A DNA stretch of 37,042 nt from Actinomycetota bacterium (lineage in GTDB: Bacteria; Actinomycetota; Actinomycetes; Actinomycetales; Microbacteriaceae), in NCBI GenBank assembly GCA_018268515.1, contig JAFDWK010000021.1, positions 1 through 37,042 of the forward strand. The letters are read 5' to 3'. The notes under the pieces are model-generated. The model did not search any database, was not told the origin of the DNA, and worked only from the letters and a program-made list of their open reading frames with translations. This document shows, in pieces, positions 14,816 through 23,315 of this stretch. Positions within the stretch are counted from its first letter, which is position 1; the number at the start of each line of letters is the position of its first letter. Made by a program: the position numbers and the translations under genes.

Positions 14816-16738
14816 ATGACGTGGTTGGCCCTCGCCCTCGCCGTCGCCGTGCTGGCACTCGTGATCGTGCTCCCGGGCCTTCTGATCGCCTTCCTGCTGG
14901 GCTTCCGCGGGCTCTGGCTGCCGGGACTCTCGGTCGCCTCCGGAGTGTCCGTGCTCGCGATGGCGGCGACCGCGGCGCCGCTCGTCGGGCTGACCTGGGG
15001 GATCCTCCCCGTCGCCCTCATGACCGCGGTGGTCGCGGTCATCTGCGTCGGACTCCGGTTCCTGCTCTGGCGCGGGGAGAGGGGCGTCCGCGGCCCGCGG
15101 ACGAGCCGGGGAGCGGTGCTCGCCGTCGTCGGCGCCGTCCTGCTGATCCTCGTCCAGCTGCTGCTGATCATCCGCGTCCCGGATGCGATCTCGCAGACCT
15201 TCGACAACATCTTCCATCTCAACGCGATCCGTTTCGCGCTCGACACCGGCAGCGCCTCGCCGCTCACGCTCGGGCAGCTCACCAGCAGCCACTCGGGCGG
15301 GCTGCCGTTCTATCCCTCCGCGTGGCATGCGGCCGGATCCCTCGTGGTGACGCTCACGGGAGTCAGCATCCCCGTCGCCTCGAACGCCGCCACGATCTTC
15401 TTCGCTGCGGTGTGGCCGCTGTCGGCCGTGCTGCTGGTGCGGGCCCTGTTCGGCTCGAGGACCGCGCTCCTCGTCGGGGCGATGGCGGTCAGCGCGGCGC
15501 TCCCGTCGTTCCCGATCCTCCCGCTCGACTACGGCGTGCTCTTCCCGTTCATGATGTCGGTCACCGTGCTCGGCACGGCGCTGGCGCTGCTGCACACCGC
15601 CATCGAGACGACCGGACCCCGGCGCCGGGCGGCGCTCGTCGCGCTCGTCGGCATCGTCCCCGGCATCGTGATCAGTCACCCCGGCGGTTTCGTAGCCCTG
15701 CTCGCGTTCGGCACGGTCATGCTCGGCTGGTCGTTCATCCGGTACCTGCGCAGCGTCGGCTCGACCCGGGCGCGCCTCTGGGCCGCTGCCGGCGCGGCCG
15801 TCTATCTTCTCGTGGTCGCGGCCGCGTGGTACGTGCTGCGTCCGCCGGCCGCGGCGCGCACCTGGGTGCCCGATGAGACCGCCGGCCAGGCGATCGGCGA
15901 GGTGCTGACGGTGTCCGGCTGGCACGGCCCGATGAACTTCGTGGTCGCGGTGTTCCTCATCATCGGGCTGGTCGTCGCGTTCCGTCGTCGCACGCCGGCG
16001 CACATCACGGCGCTGTTGCTGTTCGGGCTCGCCGGGATCCTCTACGTCGCGGTCTCCGGGCTGCCCTATCCCTGGCTGCGCGACATGCTCACGGGGGCCT
16101 GGTACAACAACTCGCCGCGGCTGGCCGCGCTGCTGCCGATCGGCTGGATCCCGCTGGCCGCGCTCGGCGTGGACGCCGCGTGGACGCGCCTGGCCGGCTG
16201 GTCCGCGGCGCGCACGCCGCGGACCCTCGTCCGAACGCTCCTGGCCGTGGCCGCCGCCGTCGTGCTCGTGGTCGTGCCGCAGGTGACGGTCATGCGACAG
16301 GCGGTCGCGAGCGCGAACTTCGCCTTCACTCGCGGCGCCGATGCCCCGCTGATCTCCTCGGACGAGTGGAAGCTGTTGTCCCGGCTGCCCTCCGAGGTGC
16401 CGAAGGACGCCGTGATCATCGGCAACCCGTGGACGGGCACGGCGCTGGCCTATGCGCTCGCGGGCAGGACGGTCGTGCTCCCGCACACCCTGACCGACAT
16501 CACCCCGGAGATGACCGCGATCCTCGACGGCCTGAACAAGGCAGCGCCGGGCAGCAAGGCGTGTCGCGCGGTGGCAGACCTGAAGGTCACCTATGTTCTC
16601 GACTTCGGGGGGCGCGAGGTCAACAACGCGAACGTCGTGTACACCGGTCTGAAGAACCTGTCCCGCTCGCCGAATGTGACCCTCGTCGACTCCGAGGGCG
16701 ACGCGCGCCTGTACCGCGTCACCGGATGCAACGGCTGA
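14816..16738 (+). CDS. Large polytopic membrane protein (DUF6541-like; possible GT-C transferase)
   Basis: The 640-residue protein has a dozen or more hydrophobic segments, beginning at the first residues (TWLALALAVAVLALVIVLPGLLIAFLLG in pieces) and continuing to about residue 490. It ends in an extracytoplasmic domain of about 150 residues (SSDEWKLLSRLPSEVPKDAVIIGNPWTGTALAYALAG, then VTYVLDFGGREVNNANV). The TM1-TM2 loop includes TFDNIFHLNAIRFALDTG, and FYPSAWHAAG follows. Polytopic proteins with a late periplasmic domain in glycan clusters often belong to GT-C glycosyltransferases that use polyprenyl-phosphate sugars. That role is inference, since no defining DD or DE motif was identified with certainty. 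The ATG at 14816 has AGAGG about ten bases upstream. Confidence 0.8.
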   Translation: MTWLALALAVAVLALVIVLPGLLIAFLLGFRGLWLPGLSVASGVSVLAMAATAAPLVGLTWGILPVALMTAVVAVICVGLRFLLWRGERGVRGPRTSRGAVLAVVGAVLLILVQLLLIIRVPDAISQTFDNIFHLNAIRFALDTGSASPLTLGQLTSSHSGGLPFYPSAWHAAGSLVVTLTGVSIPVASNAATIFFAAVWPLSAVLLVRALFGSRTALLVGAMAVSAALPSFPILPLDYGVLFPFMMSVTVLGTALALLHTAIETTGPRRRAALVALVGIVPGIVISHPGGFVALLAFGTVMLGWSFIRYLRSVGSTRARLWAAAGAAVYLLVVAAAWYVLRPPAAARTWVPDETAGQAIGEVLTVSGWHGPMNFVVAVFLIIGLVVAFRRRTPAHITALLLFGLAGILYVAVSGLPYPWLRDMLTGAWYNNSPRLAALLPIGWIPLAALGVDAAWTRLAGWSAARTPRTLVRTLLAVAAAVVLVVVPQVTVMRQAVASANFAFTRGADAPLISSDEWKLLSRLPSEVPKDAVIIGNPWTGTALAYALAGRTVVLPHTLTDITPEMTAILDGLNKAAPGSKACRAVADLKVTYVLDFGGREVNNANVVYTGLKNLSRSPNVTLVDSEGDARLYRVTGCNG

Positions 16739-16757
16739 ACAGTCAGGAGGAGAAGCC

Positions 16758-17648
16758 ATGACGCTGGAGATCTTCTGCCCGTTCTGGGGCGACCCGGAGC
16801 TGCTCTTCGAGACGGTCGAGTCCGTGCGCGCGCAGCGCAACCCCGACTGGCGGCTCATCGTGATCGACGACTGCTATCCCGACGACACCGTCGCCGGGCG
16901 GTTCGCGGCGATCGAGGACGACCGCATCACGTACGTGCGCAACGAGAAGAACCTCGGCATCACGGAGAACTACCGAGAGGCGATCCGACGCGCGACGACG
17001 CCCTACATCGCGATCCTCGGATGCGACGACCTGCTGCACCCCGGATACGTCGATGCCGTCCTGCGCACGATCGCGGAGGTCCCGGCCGCCGATGTGATCC
17101 AGCCGGGCGTCGTCGTGATCGACGAGCACGGCACTGTGATCTCGCCGCTCGTCGACCGCGTCAAGCAGGGCCTGCTCGCGCCGAGCACGCACGGCGCGAC
17201 CGCCGTGCTGACCGGGCAGGACATGGCGACGAGCCTGATCCGCGGCGACTGGCTGTACTGGCCTTCTCTGACGTTCCGCACCGAGACGCTCAAGCGCATC
17301 GACTTCCGCGAGGGGCTGCCCATCATCCAGGACCTCGCCCTGCTCATGGACATCGCCTTCGACGGGGGGACGCTCGCCTACACGCACGAGGTGGTCTTCT
17401 CCTACCGGCGGCACGGATCCAGTGCCTCGCAGAAGACCCTGATGGACGGACGGCGCTTCCGCGACGAGCGCGCGTACTACCGCACGGCGCGCGGTCTCGC
17501 CGCGGCGAAGGGGTGGAAGCGCACGGCCCGGGTCGCGCGCGTGAGGATCATGTCGCGCCTGCACGCCGTGACCGAGCTGCCCGGCATCATCCGGCACGGC
17601 AACGGCGCTGCGCTAAAATCGACGCTGGCACACATCTTCGCGGGCTGA
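16758..17648 (+). CDS. Family 2 glycosyltransferase (GT-A fold)
   Basis: The 296-residue protein begins LEIFCPFWGDPELLFETVESV. The nucleotide-binding segment is WRLIVIDDCYPDD (about 31-43), and NLGITENYREAIRRATTPYIAILGCDDLLHPGYV carries the DxD-equivalent CDD that binds the metal and sugar nucleotide. A later DWLYWPSLTFRTETLKRIDF and the acceptor-side LPIIQDLALLMDIAF (aspartate as likely base) complete the GT2 pattern. No membrane segment is evident, so it probably works at the cytoplasmic face. GGAGGAG lies just before the ATG at 16758, 19 bp after the large membrane-protein gene. Sugar specificity is not readable. Confidence 0.92.
   Translation: MTLEIFCPFWGDPELLFETVESVRAQRNPDWRLIVIDDCYPDDTVAGRFAAIEDDRITYVRNEKNLGITENYREAIRRATTPYIAILGCDDLLHPGYVDAVLRTIAEVPAADVIQPGVVVIDEHGTVISPLVDRVKQGLLAPSTHGATAVLTGQDMATSLIRGDWLYWPSLTFRTETLKRIDFREGLPIIQDLALLMDIAFDGGTLAYTHEVVFSYRRHGSSASQKTLMDGRRFRDERAYYRTARGLAAAKGWKRTARVARVRIMSRLHAVTELPGIIRHGNGAALKSTLAHIFAG
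17614..17619 (+). promoter_or_regulatory. Candidate internal -10 element ahead of the epimerase gene
   Basis: TAAAAT is a strong -10-like hexamer inside the last codons of the GT2 gene, in otherwise GC-rich DNA, 85 bp before the epimerase ATG. It may allow the epimerase-acyltransferase pair to be transcribed separately. Confidence 0.35.
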
Positions 17649-17704
17649 GGCCTTCGCCGACGCGAACACCGCCGAGCACCGTCTGACCGCCGAGGAGAGC
17701 ACCG

Positions 17705-18841
17705 ATGTCGGAACACGTCTTGATCACCGGAGGGGCCGGCTTCATCGGAACCCGCCTGGCCGCGAGGTTCGTGGCCGACGGCCACACCGTCACGGTGCTG
17801 GACTCGCTCATCCCTCAGGTGCACGGGGACGACCCGGCCACGACGTCCCCTCTGCTGCGCTCGCTCGACGGTGTGGCCGAGGTGGTGACCGGCACGGTGA
17901 CCTCCAAGGACGATCTGCGGCGGGCGCTCGCCGGCGCAACGATCGTGATCCACCTCGCCGCCGAGACCGGCACTGGGCAGTCGATGTACGAGATCGACCG
18001 CTACGTCGACGCGAACGTCGGCGGCACCGCGAAGCTGCTGGACATCCTCACGAATGAGGAGAACGCGGTGCGCCGCCTGGTCATCGCGTCCTCACGCTCG
18101 ATCTATGGCGAGGGCGCCTACGAGACCGAGGACGGGCGTCGCGTCTACCCCGGACACCGCGCGGATGCGGACATGGCCGCCGGCGACTTCGACGTGCACG
18201 CGCGGGGTGAGGGCCCCCTGCAGCTGGTCCCCACGGACGAGACCGCCCTCGTGCATCCGTCTTCGGTGTACGGCATCACGAAGCAGATGCAGGAGTCGCT
18301 CATCATGACGGTGGCGCCCACGGTCGGCGTCGAGCCGGTCTCCGTGCGCTACCAGAACGTGTACGGGCCGGGGCAGTCGCTGAAGAACCCCTACACCGGG
18401 ATCCTCTCGATCTTCTCGACGCTGATCCGCCAGGGCAAGGACATCAACATCTTCGAGGACGGCGAGGAGAGCCGGGACTTCGTCTACATCGACGACGTCG
18501 TCGAGGCGACCTTCCTGGCCGCGACGGTGCCCGCCGCCGCCGGGGGGATCTTCAACGTCGGATCCGGGGTGGCGACCTCGGTGAACGAGGTCGTCGCGGC
18601 GCTCTTCGCGGCCTACGGCACGGAGGTGCCGACGCACATCTCCGGCAACTACCGTCTCGGCGACATCCGCCACAACGTGGCCGATACCACCGCGCTGCGC
18701 GAGGTGCTCGGCTTCACGCCGGCCGTCGCCTTCGCCGACGGGGTGAAGCGGTTCGCGGAGTGGGTGCTCACCGAGCCGATCGAGGCCGACGGCTATGAGC
18801 GCTCGCTCAAGGAGATGGCGGAGCGGAAGCTTCTGAAGTGA
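17705..18841 (+). CDS. NAD-dependent epimerase/dehydratase (extended SDR) acting on a nucleotide sugar
   Basis: The 378-residue extended short-chain dehydrogenase has [16 protein letters not shown] (NAD loop, about 4-19), IHLAAETGTGQSMYEIDRYVDANV and VIASSRSIYGEG (catalytic Ser region). HPSSVYGITKQMQE carries the Tyr-x-x-x-Lys, and RYQNVYGPGQSLKNPYTGI and SRDFVYIDDVVEAT follow. This is the pattern of nucleotide-sugar epimerases and dehydratases. Between the Ser and Tyr motifs it has an insertion of about 45 residues with no cysteines. Related enzymes, from recall, often carry CPxxG knuckles there. It is not a second GalE or RmlB, so it probably makes an additional sugar for the glycan. GGAGAG lies before the ATG, and the stop overlaps the acyltransferase region. 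Confidence 0.9.
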   Translation: MSEHVLITGGAGFIGTRLAARFVADGHTVTVLDSLIPQVHGDDPATTSPLLRSLDGVAEVVTGTVTSKDDLRRALAGATIVIHLAAETGTGQSMYEIDRYVDANVGGTAKLLDILTNEENAVRRLVIASSRSIYGEGAYETEDGRRVYPGHRADADMAAGDFDVHARGEGPLQLVPTDETALVHPSSVYGITKQMQESLIMTVAPTVGVEPVSVRYQNVYGPGQSLKNPYTGILSIFSTLIRQGKDINIFEDGEESRDFVYIDDVVEATFLAATVPAAAGGIFNVGSGVATSVNEVVAALFAAYGTEVPTHISGNYRLGDIRHNVADTTALREVLGFTPAVAFADGVKRFAEWVLTEPIEADGYERSLKEMAERKLLK

Positions 18842-18882
18842 GCCGGGGCGTCGCTTCGCGGGGCGCCTGGCTGACGGAGGCG

Positions 18883-20028
18883 ATGGAGTACCCGTATCGT
18901 CGCAACAGCCTGAACCTGTTCCGCCTCGTCCTGGCGTTCCTCGTGCTCGTCGCGCACGGCTACTACATCGTCGGCCGCCACGACAGCCCGGGATTCAACG
19001 GCGAGAACCTCGGCGGATGGGCCGTCATCGGGTTCTTCGTCATCAGCGGCTTCCTGATCACGCGGTCGCGCTTCCGCACGGATCCGGGGACGTTCCTGGT
19101 GCACCGGATCGGCAGGATCATGCCGGCGTTCATCGTCTGCCTGCTGCTCACTGCCGCGGTGTTCGCGCCGGTCGCCCTCTGGGTCACGCAGGGGTCGCTG
19201 AGCGGCTACCTGCACGACGGGCCGACGCCGCTGCAGTACGTCTGGAGCAACTTCTTCCTGCACATCGACACCTACCAGATCGGTCGGTCGCTCTCGACCG
19301 TTCCCTATCCGAACGCCTGGAACGGCTCGCTGTGGACCCTCTACTTCGAGTTCCTCTGCTACCTGGCGGTGTGGCTGCTGGGGGGCCTGGCGATCTATCG
19401 CCGCTCGGTCACGGCGGTCGCGGTCGTCTGGGCGGCATCGGTGGCCGTGCGCGGCGCCAACCTGATCGGTCTCACCGGTGGTCTGGACGGAGACTTCGAG
19501 CTGCTCGCGCGCCTGGCGCCCTATTTCCTCGGCGGCTCCCTCATCTACCTCATCATCGATCGGTGGGGACTGCGGCGGGTGCTGGGCATCGCCAGCATTC
19601 CGATCGCGGCACTGCTCATGGTGTTCGTGCCAGGACTGGGCGGGCCGCTTTCCGCGCCCTTCCTCGGGTACGCCCTGCTGTTCCTGTCCACGGTCGTCCC
19701 GCAGCCGGCGTGGGTCGCGCGCAACGACGTCTCCTACGGGTTCTACATCTACGCCTGGCCCGTCCAGCAGCTCGTCGTGGTGTTCGGCGGTGCGGGGCTG
19801 AACATCGCGCTGTACACGGTGATCTGCGCGATGATCACCTTCGGGTTCGCGGCGGCGAGCTGGTTCGGCGTCGAGCGGCACTTCATGCGCCTCGCCAGGA
19901 ACGCGACGTCGCCGAGGCCGGTGGTGGCGTCAGCGGTCGATCGCGCGGACGCGGCGGCGGGCGAGTTGCCACAGGCGCAGCAGCAGCAGCCGGGAGCGCA
20001 GCACGGCGCCGATCCCGCGCGGGCGTGA
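18883..20028 (+). CDS. Acyltransferase family 3 (OafA/YrhL-like) membrane protein
   Basis: The 381-residue integral membrane O-acyltransferase lacks a C-terminal SGNH domain. NLFRLVLAFLVLVAHGYYI holds the conserved His of the family (H25). GWAVIGFFVISGFLITRSRFR and FLVHRIGRIMPAFIVCLLL with the Arg motif follow, and about ten membrane segments are present. YGFYIYAWPVQQLVV is the typical late motif. It should move an acetyl or other acyl group onto a sugar of the glycan. The ATG at 18883 has GGAGG two bases upstream. An in-frame GTG at 18838 overlaps the epimerase stop (GTGA) and would add 15 residues. Its last 33 codons overlap the oppositely oriented glycosyltransferase gene. Confidence 0.9.
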   Translation: MEYPYRRNSLNLFRLVLAFLVLVAHGYYIVGRHDSPGFNGENLGGWAVIGFFVISGFLITRSRFRTDPGTFLVHRIGRIMPAFIVCLLLTAAVFAPVALWVTQGSLSGYLHDGPTPLQYVWSNFFLHIDTYQIGRSLSTVPYPNAWNGSLWTLYFEFLCYLAVWLLGGLAIYRRSVTAVAVVWAASVAVRGANLIGLTGGLDGDFELLARLAPYFLGGSLIYLIIDRWGLRRVLGIASIPIAALLMVFVPGLGGPLSAPFLGYALLFLSTVVPQPAWVARNDVSYGFYIYAWPVQQLVVVFGGAGLNIALYTVICAMITFGFAAASWFGVERHFMRLARNATSPRPVVASAVDRADAAAGELPQAQQQQPGAQHGADPARA

Positions 20029-20676
20029 GGTCGAGGCGTTGTCCTCGTGCACGCGGCGGTAGAGCGTCGGCTGCTCGAGGTGCGTCATTCGACGCGCGGC
20101 GTTCGCGACGGTCGCGATCCAGAGATCGTGCGACTCCGTGAGGCCCTCCGGGAACGGGAGCACCAGGTCGAGTGAATCGCGGCGGATCGCCATCGCACAG
20201 CCGAAGTAGGGGATGTCCCCGGCGAGGATCCCCAGCTCGTTGCGCAGCGGGCGCGTGCCGTCGGCCGCGCGGAGCAGCCACGGCCGACCGGTGAGTGGCG
20301 AGCGCAGCGCCTCCTCGGATCCGAGCAGCAGCAGGTTCGAGGCCGCGACGCCCCTGGCCGTGGCCGCTTCGACGAGCGCATCCCGCCTGCCCGGGATCCA
20401 CACGTCGTCCTGATCGCTCAGGAGCAGCACGTCACCGGTGGCGACGCCGAGCGCACGCTCGAAGGATCGCACGTAGCCGCGGTTCCGATCGTTGCGGACG
20501 AGCCGGATCCGGGGGTCGTCGTAGGTCTCGACGACCGCCACGGTGTCGTCCGGGCTCGCGTCGTCGACGATCACGATCTCGTCGTCGGGGCGGAGCTCGG
20601 ACAGGATGGAGTCCAACTGCTCCCGCAGGTAGGCGGAGCCGTTGTAGGTCGCCATGCACACGCTGGCTCGAGTCAT
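19930..20676 (-). CDS. Family 2 glycosyltransferase (DQDDxW type)
   Basis: The 248-residue GT-A enzyme begins SVCMATYNGSAYLREQLDSIL. EIVIVDDASPDDTVAVV holds the nucleotide-binding Asp residues, and NRGYVRSFERAL and LLLSDQDDVWIPGR (about 84-97) hold the metal-binding DQDD. PYFGCAMAIRRDSL and LTESHDLWIATVAN carry the likely catalytic-base region. The DQDDxW subgroup is common in rhamnan and capsule clusters and includes many rhamnosyl- and galactosyltransferases; specificity here is unknown. The ATG at 20676 follows the flippase stop by one base, with GGAGG inside the end of that gene, so it is the last gene of the minus-strand operon. Its 3' end overlaps the acyltransferase gene by 99 bp. Confidence 0.92.
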   Translation of the reverse strand: MTRASVCMATYNGSAYLREQLDSILSELRPDDEIVIVDDASPDDTVAVVETYDDPRIRLVRNDRNRGYVRSFERALGVATGDVLLLSDQDDVWIPGRRDALVEAATARGVAASNLLLLGSEEALRSPLTGRPWLLRAADGTRPLRNELGILAGDIPYFGCAMAIRRDSLDLVLPFPEGLTESHDLWIATVANAARRMTHLEQPTLYRRVHEDNASTSRPRGIGAVLRSRLLLLRLWQLARRRVRAIDR

Positions 20677-20677
20677 C

Positions 20678-21955
20678 TCAGACCTCCTCGGTCATCGGCC
20701 GCGGATTGGTGTGCGGGCGCGCCCTGAGCCGCAGCACCAGCGCCGCACACGCGGCGAGGTTTACCGTCTCGCCGAGCGCGAAGCCGGCCGCGACGCCCGC
20801 ACCCCCCCAGAACAGACCGAGCACGATCATCGCGATGAAGGCCGTGGCGGCACCGGCGACGCTCGCCAGCAGCACCTGACGGTCGCGGCGAGCCGGGACG
20901 AGGATGTTGCGGATCAGCGGAGTCGCCAGGGTGAGCCCGACGAAGGCGATCGCGTAGAACTGGAAGACCACGGGATCGCCGGCCTTGTCGGCGCCGAACA
21001 GGAGACCGCTCACGAACGGGCCGAGGATCGCGAGCACGACCCAGCCGATCGCGGCTACGGCCGCCATGATCGCGAAGGCGATCCGGTTGCGGCGCTGCCG
21101 GATGGCGGCCGTGGATTCGAGCACCCACCCCTGCAGGGCGTTGCCGACGGCAATGATCGCCATCAGTCCATAGCGATAGATCCGATCGCTCGAGGAGAAC
21201 GAGACGGTGGCGGCCGTGCCGATCACGATGCCCGCGATGGGCACCGGAGCGTTGGTCGACAGGCTCGTCATGGTCTCCACGCCCCAGGCCGCGCGCATGT
21301 CGGCGACGTCGTCCCGCAGTTGCTGCCCGCCCGGCCAGGCCGGCAGGATCCGGCGGAACACGCGCAGGTGGAACACGATGAGCCCTGCGACGAACGAGAG
21401 CGTCAGCAACGCGCCGTACCAGAACACGCTGCCGGTCGAGAGCACGACCGCGATGGCGAGCGCCGTGGCGATCGCCCGCGGCACCACTTCGTACCAGAAC
21501 ACCAGACCGGGTGCGGCGACGGCGACCGCATACCAGCTCAGGGTCATCGCGTTGAGCGCCGTGGCCACCGCGAAGACCGCCGCGGTCGCGGCCACCTGCG
21601 GGGCGATGGCCGCGGCGACCACACCGCCGATCATGCATACCACGACGACGGCGATGCCGCGGATGTAGAAGGATCGTGCGTACAACTGCTCGCGCTCGGC
21701 GACCGACTCCGCGGCGATCACCATGGGGGTGCCGAGCAGGTTCCACCCCACGAGCGCGACCGCGGCGGCGAACGCGCCCACACCCATCCCCACACCGAGG
21801 GCCGCCCAGTCGTCGCCCGTCGATGCGCGCGACATGATCGGCAGCGCGATGAGGGGGAGCACTGATGCGAGGAAGGGCAGCATCGAGAACCCGAGCAGGC
21901 GCTGCACGAGCCCGGGCGAGCCGGTGCGCTCCGGGGCGGGCGAACCCGCGGTCAC
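20678..21955 (-). CDS. Wzx/MATE-like oligosaccharide flippase
   Basis: The 425-residue integral membrane protein has about 12 hydrophobic segments and the general layout of the MVF/polysaccharide-transporter families. FSMLPFLASVLPLIALPIMSR opens the first helix with its Pro-rich motif. MTSLSTNAPVPIAGIVIGTAATVSFSSSDRIYRYGLMAI (in pieces) matches the start of the second half, where Wzx proteins read similarly. LFGADKAGDPVVFQFYAIAFVGLTLATPLIRNILVPARR is also typical. It probably flips a polyprenyl-diphosphate-linked repeat unit or sugar to the outer leaflet. The start is GTG at 21955, overlapping the upstream gene's stop by 4 nt (GTGA). It is an export route separate from the two ABC exporters nearby. 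Confidence 0.85.
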   Translation of the reverse strand: MTAGSPAPERTGSPGLVQRLLGFSMLPFLASVLPLIALPIMSRASTGDDWAALGVGMGVGAFAAAVALVGWNLLGTPMVIAAESVAEREQLYARSFYIRGIAVVVVCMIGGVVAAAIAPQVAATAAVFAVATALNAMTLSWYAVAVAAPGLVFWYEVVPRAIATALAIAVVLSTGSVFWYGALLTLSFVAGLIVFHLRVFRRILPAWPGGQQLRDDVADMRAAWGVETMTSLSTNAPVPIAGIVIGTAATVSFSSSDRIYRYGLMAIIAVGNALQGWVLESTAAIRQRRNRIAFAIMAAVAAIGWVVLAILGPFVSGLLFGADKAGDPVVFQFYAIAFVGLTLATPLIRNILVPARRDRQVLLASVAGAATAFIAMIVLGLFWGGAGVAAGFALGETVNLAACAALVLRLRARPHTNPRPMTEEV

Positions 21956-22923
21956 GGGTACTCCGTCCCGGGAGGGGCAGGATCCGCGACGCGCGGTGCC
22001 GCCCAGACGATACCGGCGGCCAGATCCATGAGCTCCTGGGGCATTCGTCCCATCCGCCCGCTGCGTCCGGCCCTGCGACCTTCGCGGAGCAGCCGCCGCA
22101 GGGACCTCCGCGGCTTCGCGAGCTGCAGCACGTTCACGAAATGCAGGTGATCCAGGATCGTGTCGCGCAGGATTCTGGCGCGGAACGTGCCGGCGTATTC
22201 GCGGTTCAGCACGATCCTGTTGCGCCGACGGTAGTAGTAGCGGAACGGGGTGCTCACGGTGACCTCGTCGGGGAGCAGTCCCGGGATGCCGAACCGACGT
22301 CCGAACAGGCGCCGCTCCAGCGCCGTGCCCAGACGGTGCCCCATCTTCAGGCCGGGGGCGGCGATGATCGGTCGTCCCGCCCGGGTGAGGCGGAACTCGT
22401 ACTCCGTGTCGACCAGGTCGATGAAGAAGTCCTCGCGGAAGCCGCCCAGCGACTCCCACACCTCGCGGGGGATGAGCATGCCGGACTGGATCACGTTCGC
22501 CGTTCCGTGCACCCCGGGGGCGATCTCCTCCCGCGCCTGCCGGACGTCGGCGAAGTATTCCGGCACCACGGCCCCGGGGGAGAGCGCCACAGAGGCCTGC
22601 GCGTGGGTCTCGTGCAGGCGCCGCACCGCATCCTCCGGTAGCGACGAGTCCTGATCCAGCGTCACGACGAACTCCGCGCCCCGTGCGAACGCCTCGGCGA
22701 CGCCCCGGTTCAGGGCCGCCCCGATACCGGCGTTGACATCCTGTCGCAGGACGTGTGCGCCCAGCTCGTGCAGTGCGCTCAGCGGGCCTGCGGCATCGGG
22801 ACCCGATCCGTCATCGACGACGACGAGCCCTGAGAGCTGCGCGAATGCGGCCCCCGCAGTGCGGACGACATCGTCGCCGGGGCGGAAACAGCTCATCACG
22901 CCCCAGATCACGGCCCCGGTCAT
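21952..22923 (-). CDS. Family 2 glycosyltransferase, rhamnosyltransferase-like
   Basis: The 323-residue protein starts VIWGVMSCFRPGDDVVRTA. LSGLVVVDDGSGPD (donor-binding Asp) and VNAGIGAALNRGVAEAFARGAEFVVTLDQDSSLPEDAV follow. The NAGIGAALNxG plus TLDQDS combination is the signature of the RfbF/GlfT1-like rhamnosyl- and galactofuranosyltransferase group. VIQSGMLIPREVWESLGGFREDFFIDLVDTEYEFRLTRAG carries the FIDxxDxE catalytic region. The C-terminal helices are basic (RRSLRRLLREGRRAGRSG) and probably touch the membrane. Given rhamnose and galactofuranose synthesis in the same locus, either donor is plausible. ATGA and GTGA overlaps tie it to the DUF2304 and flippase genes. Confidence 0.92.
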   Translation of the reverse strand: MTGAVIWGVMSCFRPGDDVVRTAGAAFAQLSGLVVVDDGSGPDAAGPLSALHELGAHVLRQDVNAGIGAALNRGVAEAFARGAEFVVTLDQDSSLPEDAVRRLHETHAQASVALSPGAVVPEYFADVRQAREEIAPGVHGTANVIQSGMLIPREVWESLGGFREDFFIDLVDTEYEFRLTRAGRPIIAAPGLKMGHRLGTALERRLFGRRFGIPGLLPDEVTVSTPFRYYYRRRNRIVLNREYAGTFRARILRDTILDHLHFVNVLQLAKPRRSLRRLLREGRRAGRSGRMGRMPQELMDLAAGIVWAAPRVADPAPPGTEYP

Positions 22924-23315
22924 CGATCCCCGGAGTCTCCGGCGTCCGGGCGCAGGCATTCTTCCAGCGCGCTCAGCCGGTTCCGCAGACCCTCGAGCTC
23001 GGCACGGGAGATGGCGGCTTCCTCGGCGGTGCGGCGGATCTCGTCCTCGGCCTGGGAGAGCTCCCAGGACAGGTGCAGGGCGACGCCGAGGAGCAGCACG
23101 ATCGCAACCGCGAACAGCATGTTGGCGGGCACTTGCACGCCGAACAGGGCGGTCGCCCAGAGCAGCAGGTTCGGGAAGACGCCCAGCACGAGAAGCGCCA
23201 GCGCGATGAGGATCCACATCACCGCGTACTTCTCGCGCATCCGGCGGGTGAGCAGCATCCACCCGACGATCGCGAGGATCACGACGGCGACGGTGATTCC
23301 GACGATGACGATCAC
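22920..23315 (-). CDS. DUF2304 small membrane protein
   Basis: The 131-residue protein has three membrane segments: about 1-20, then after LLTRRMREKYAVMW the stretch 30-50, and 62-85. A C-terminal amphipathic, likely coiled-coil tail follows (ELSQAEDEIRRTAEEAAISRAELEGLRNRLSALEE in pieces, about 88-122). The R-x-x-REKYAxxW motif after the first helix is the DUF2304 hallmark. DUF2304 genes typically lie directly after a polyprenyl-phosphate-sugar-synthase-like GT2, exactly as here, and probably form a membrane partner for it; no activity is known. The GTG at 23315 overlaps that GT2's stop by 4 nt and has GAGG upstream. Confidence 0.9.
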   Translation of the reverse strand: MIVIVGITVAVVILAIVGWMLLTRRMREKYAVMWILIALALLVLGVFPNLLLWATALFGVQVPANMLFAVAIVLLLGVALHLSWELSQAEDEIRRTAEEAAISRAELEGLRNRLSALEECLRPDAGDSGDR

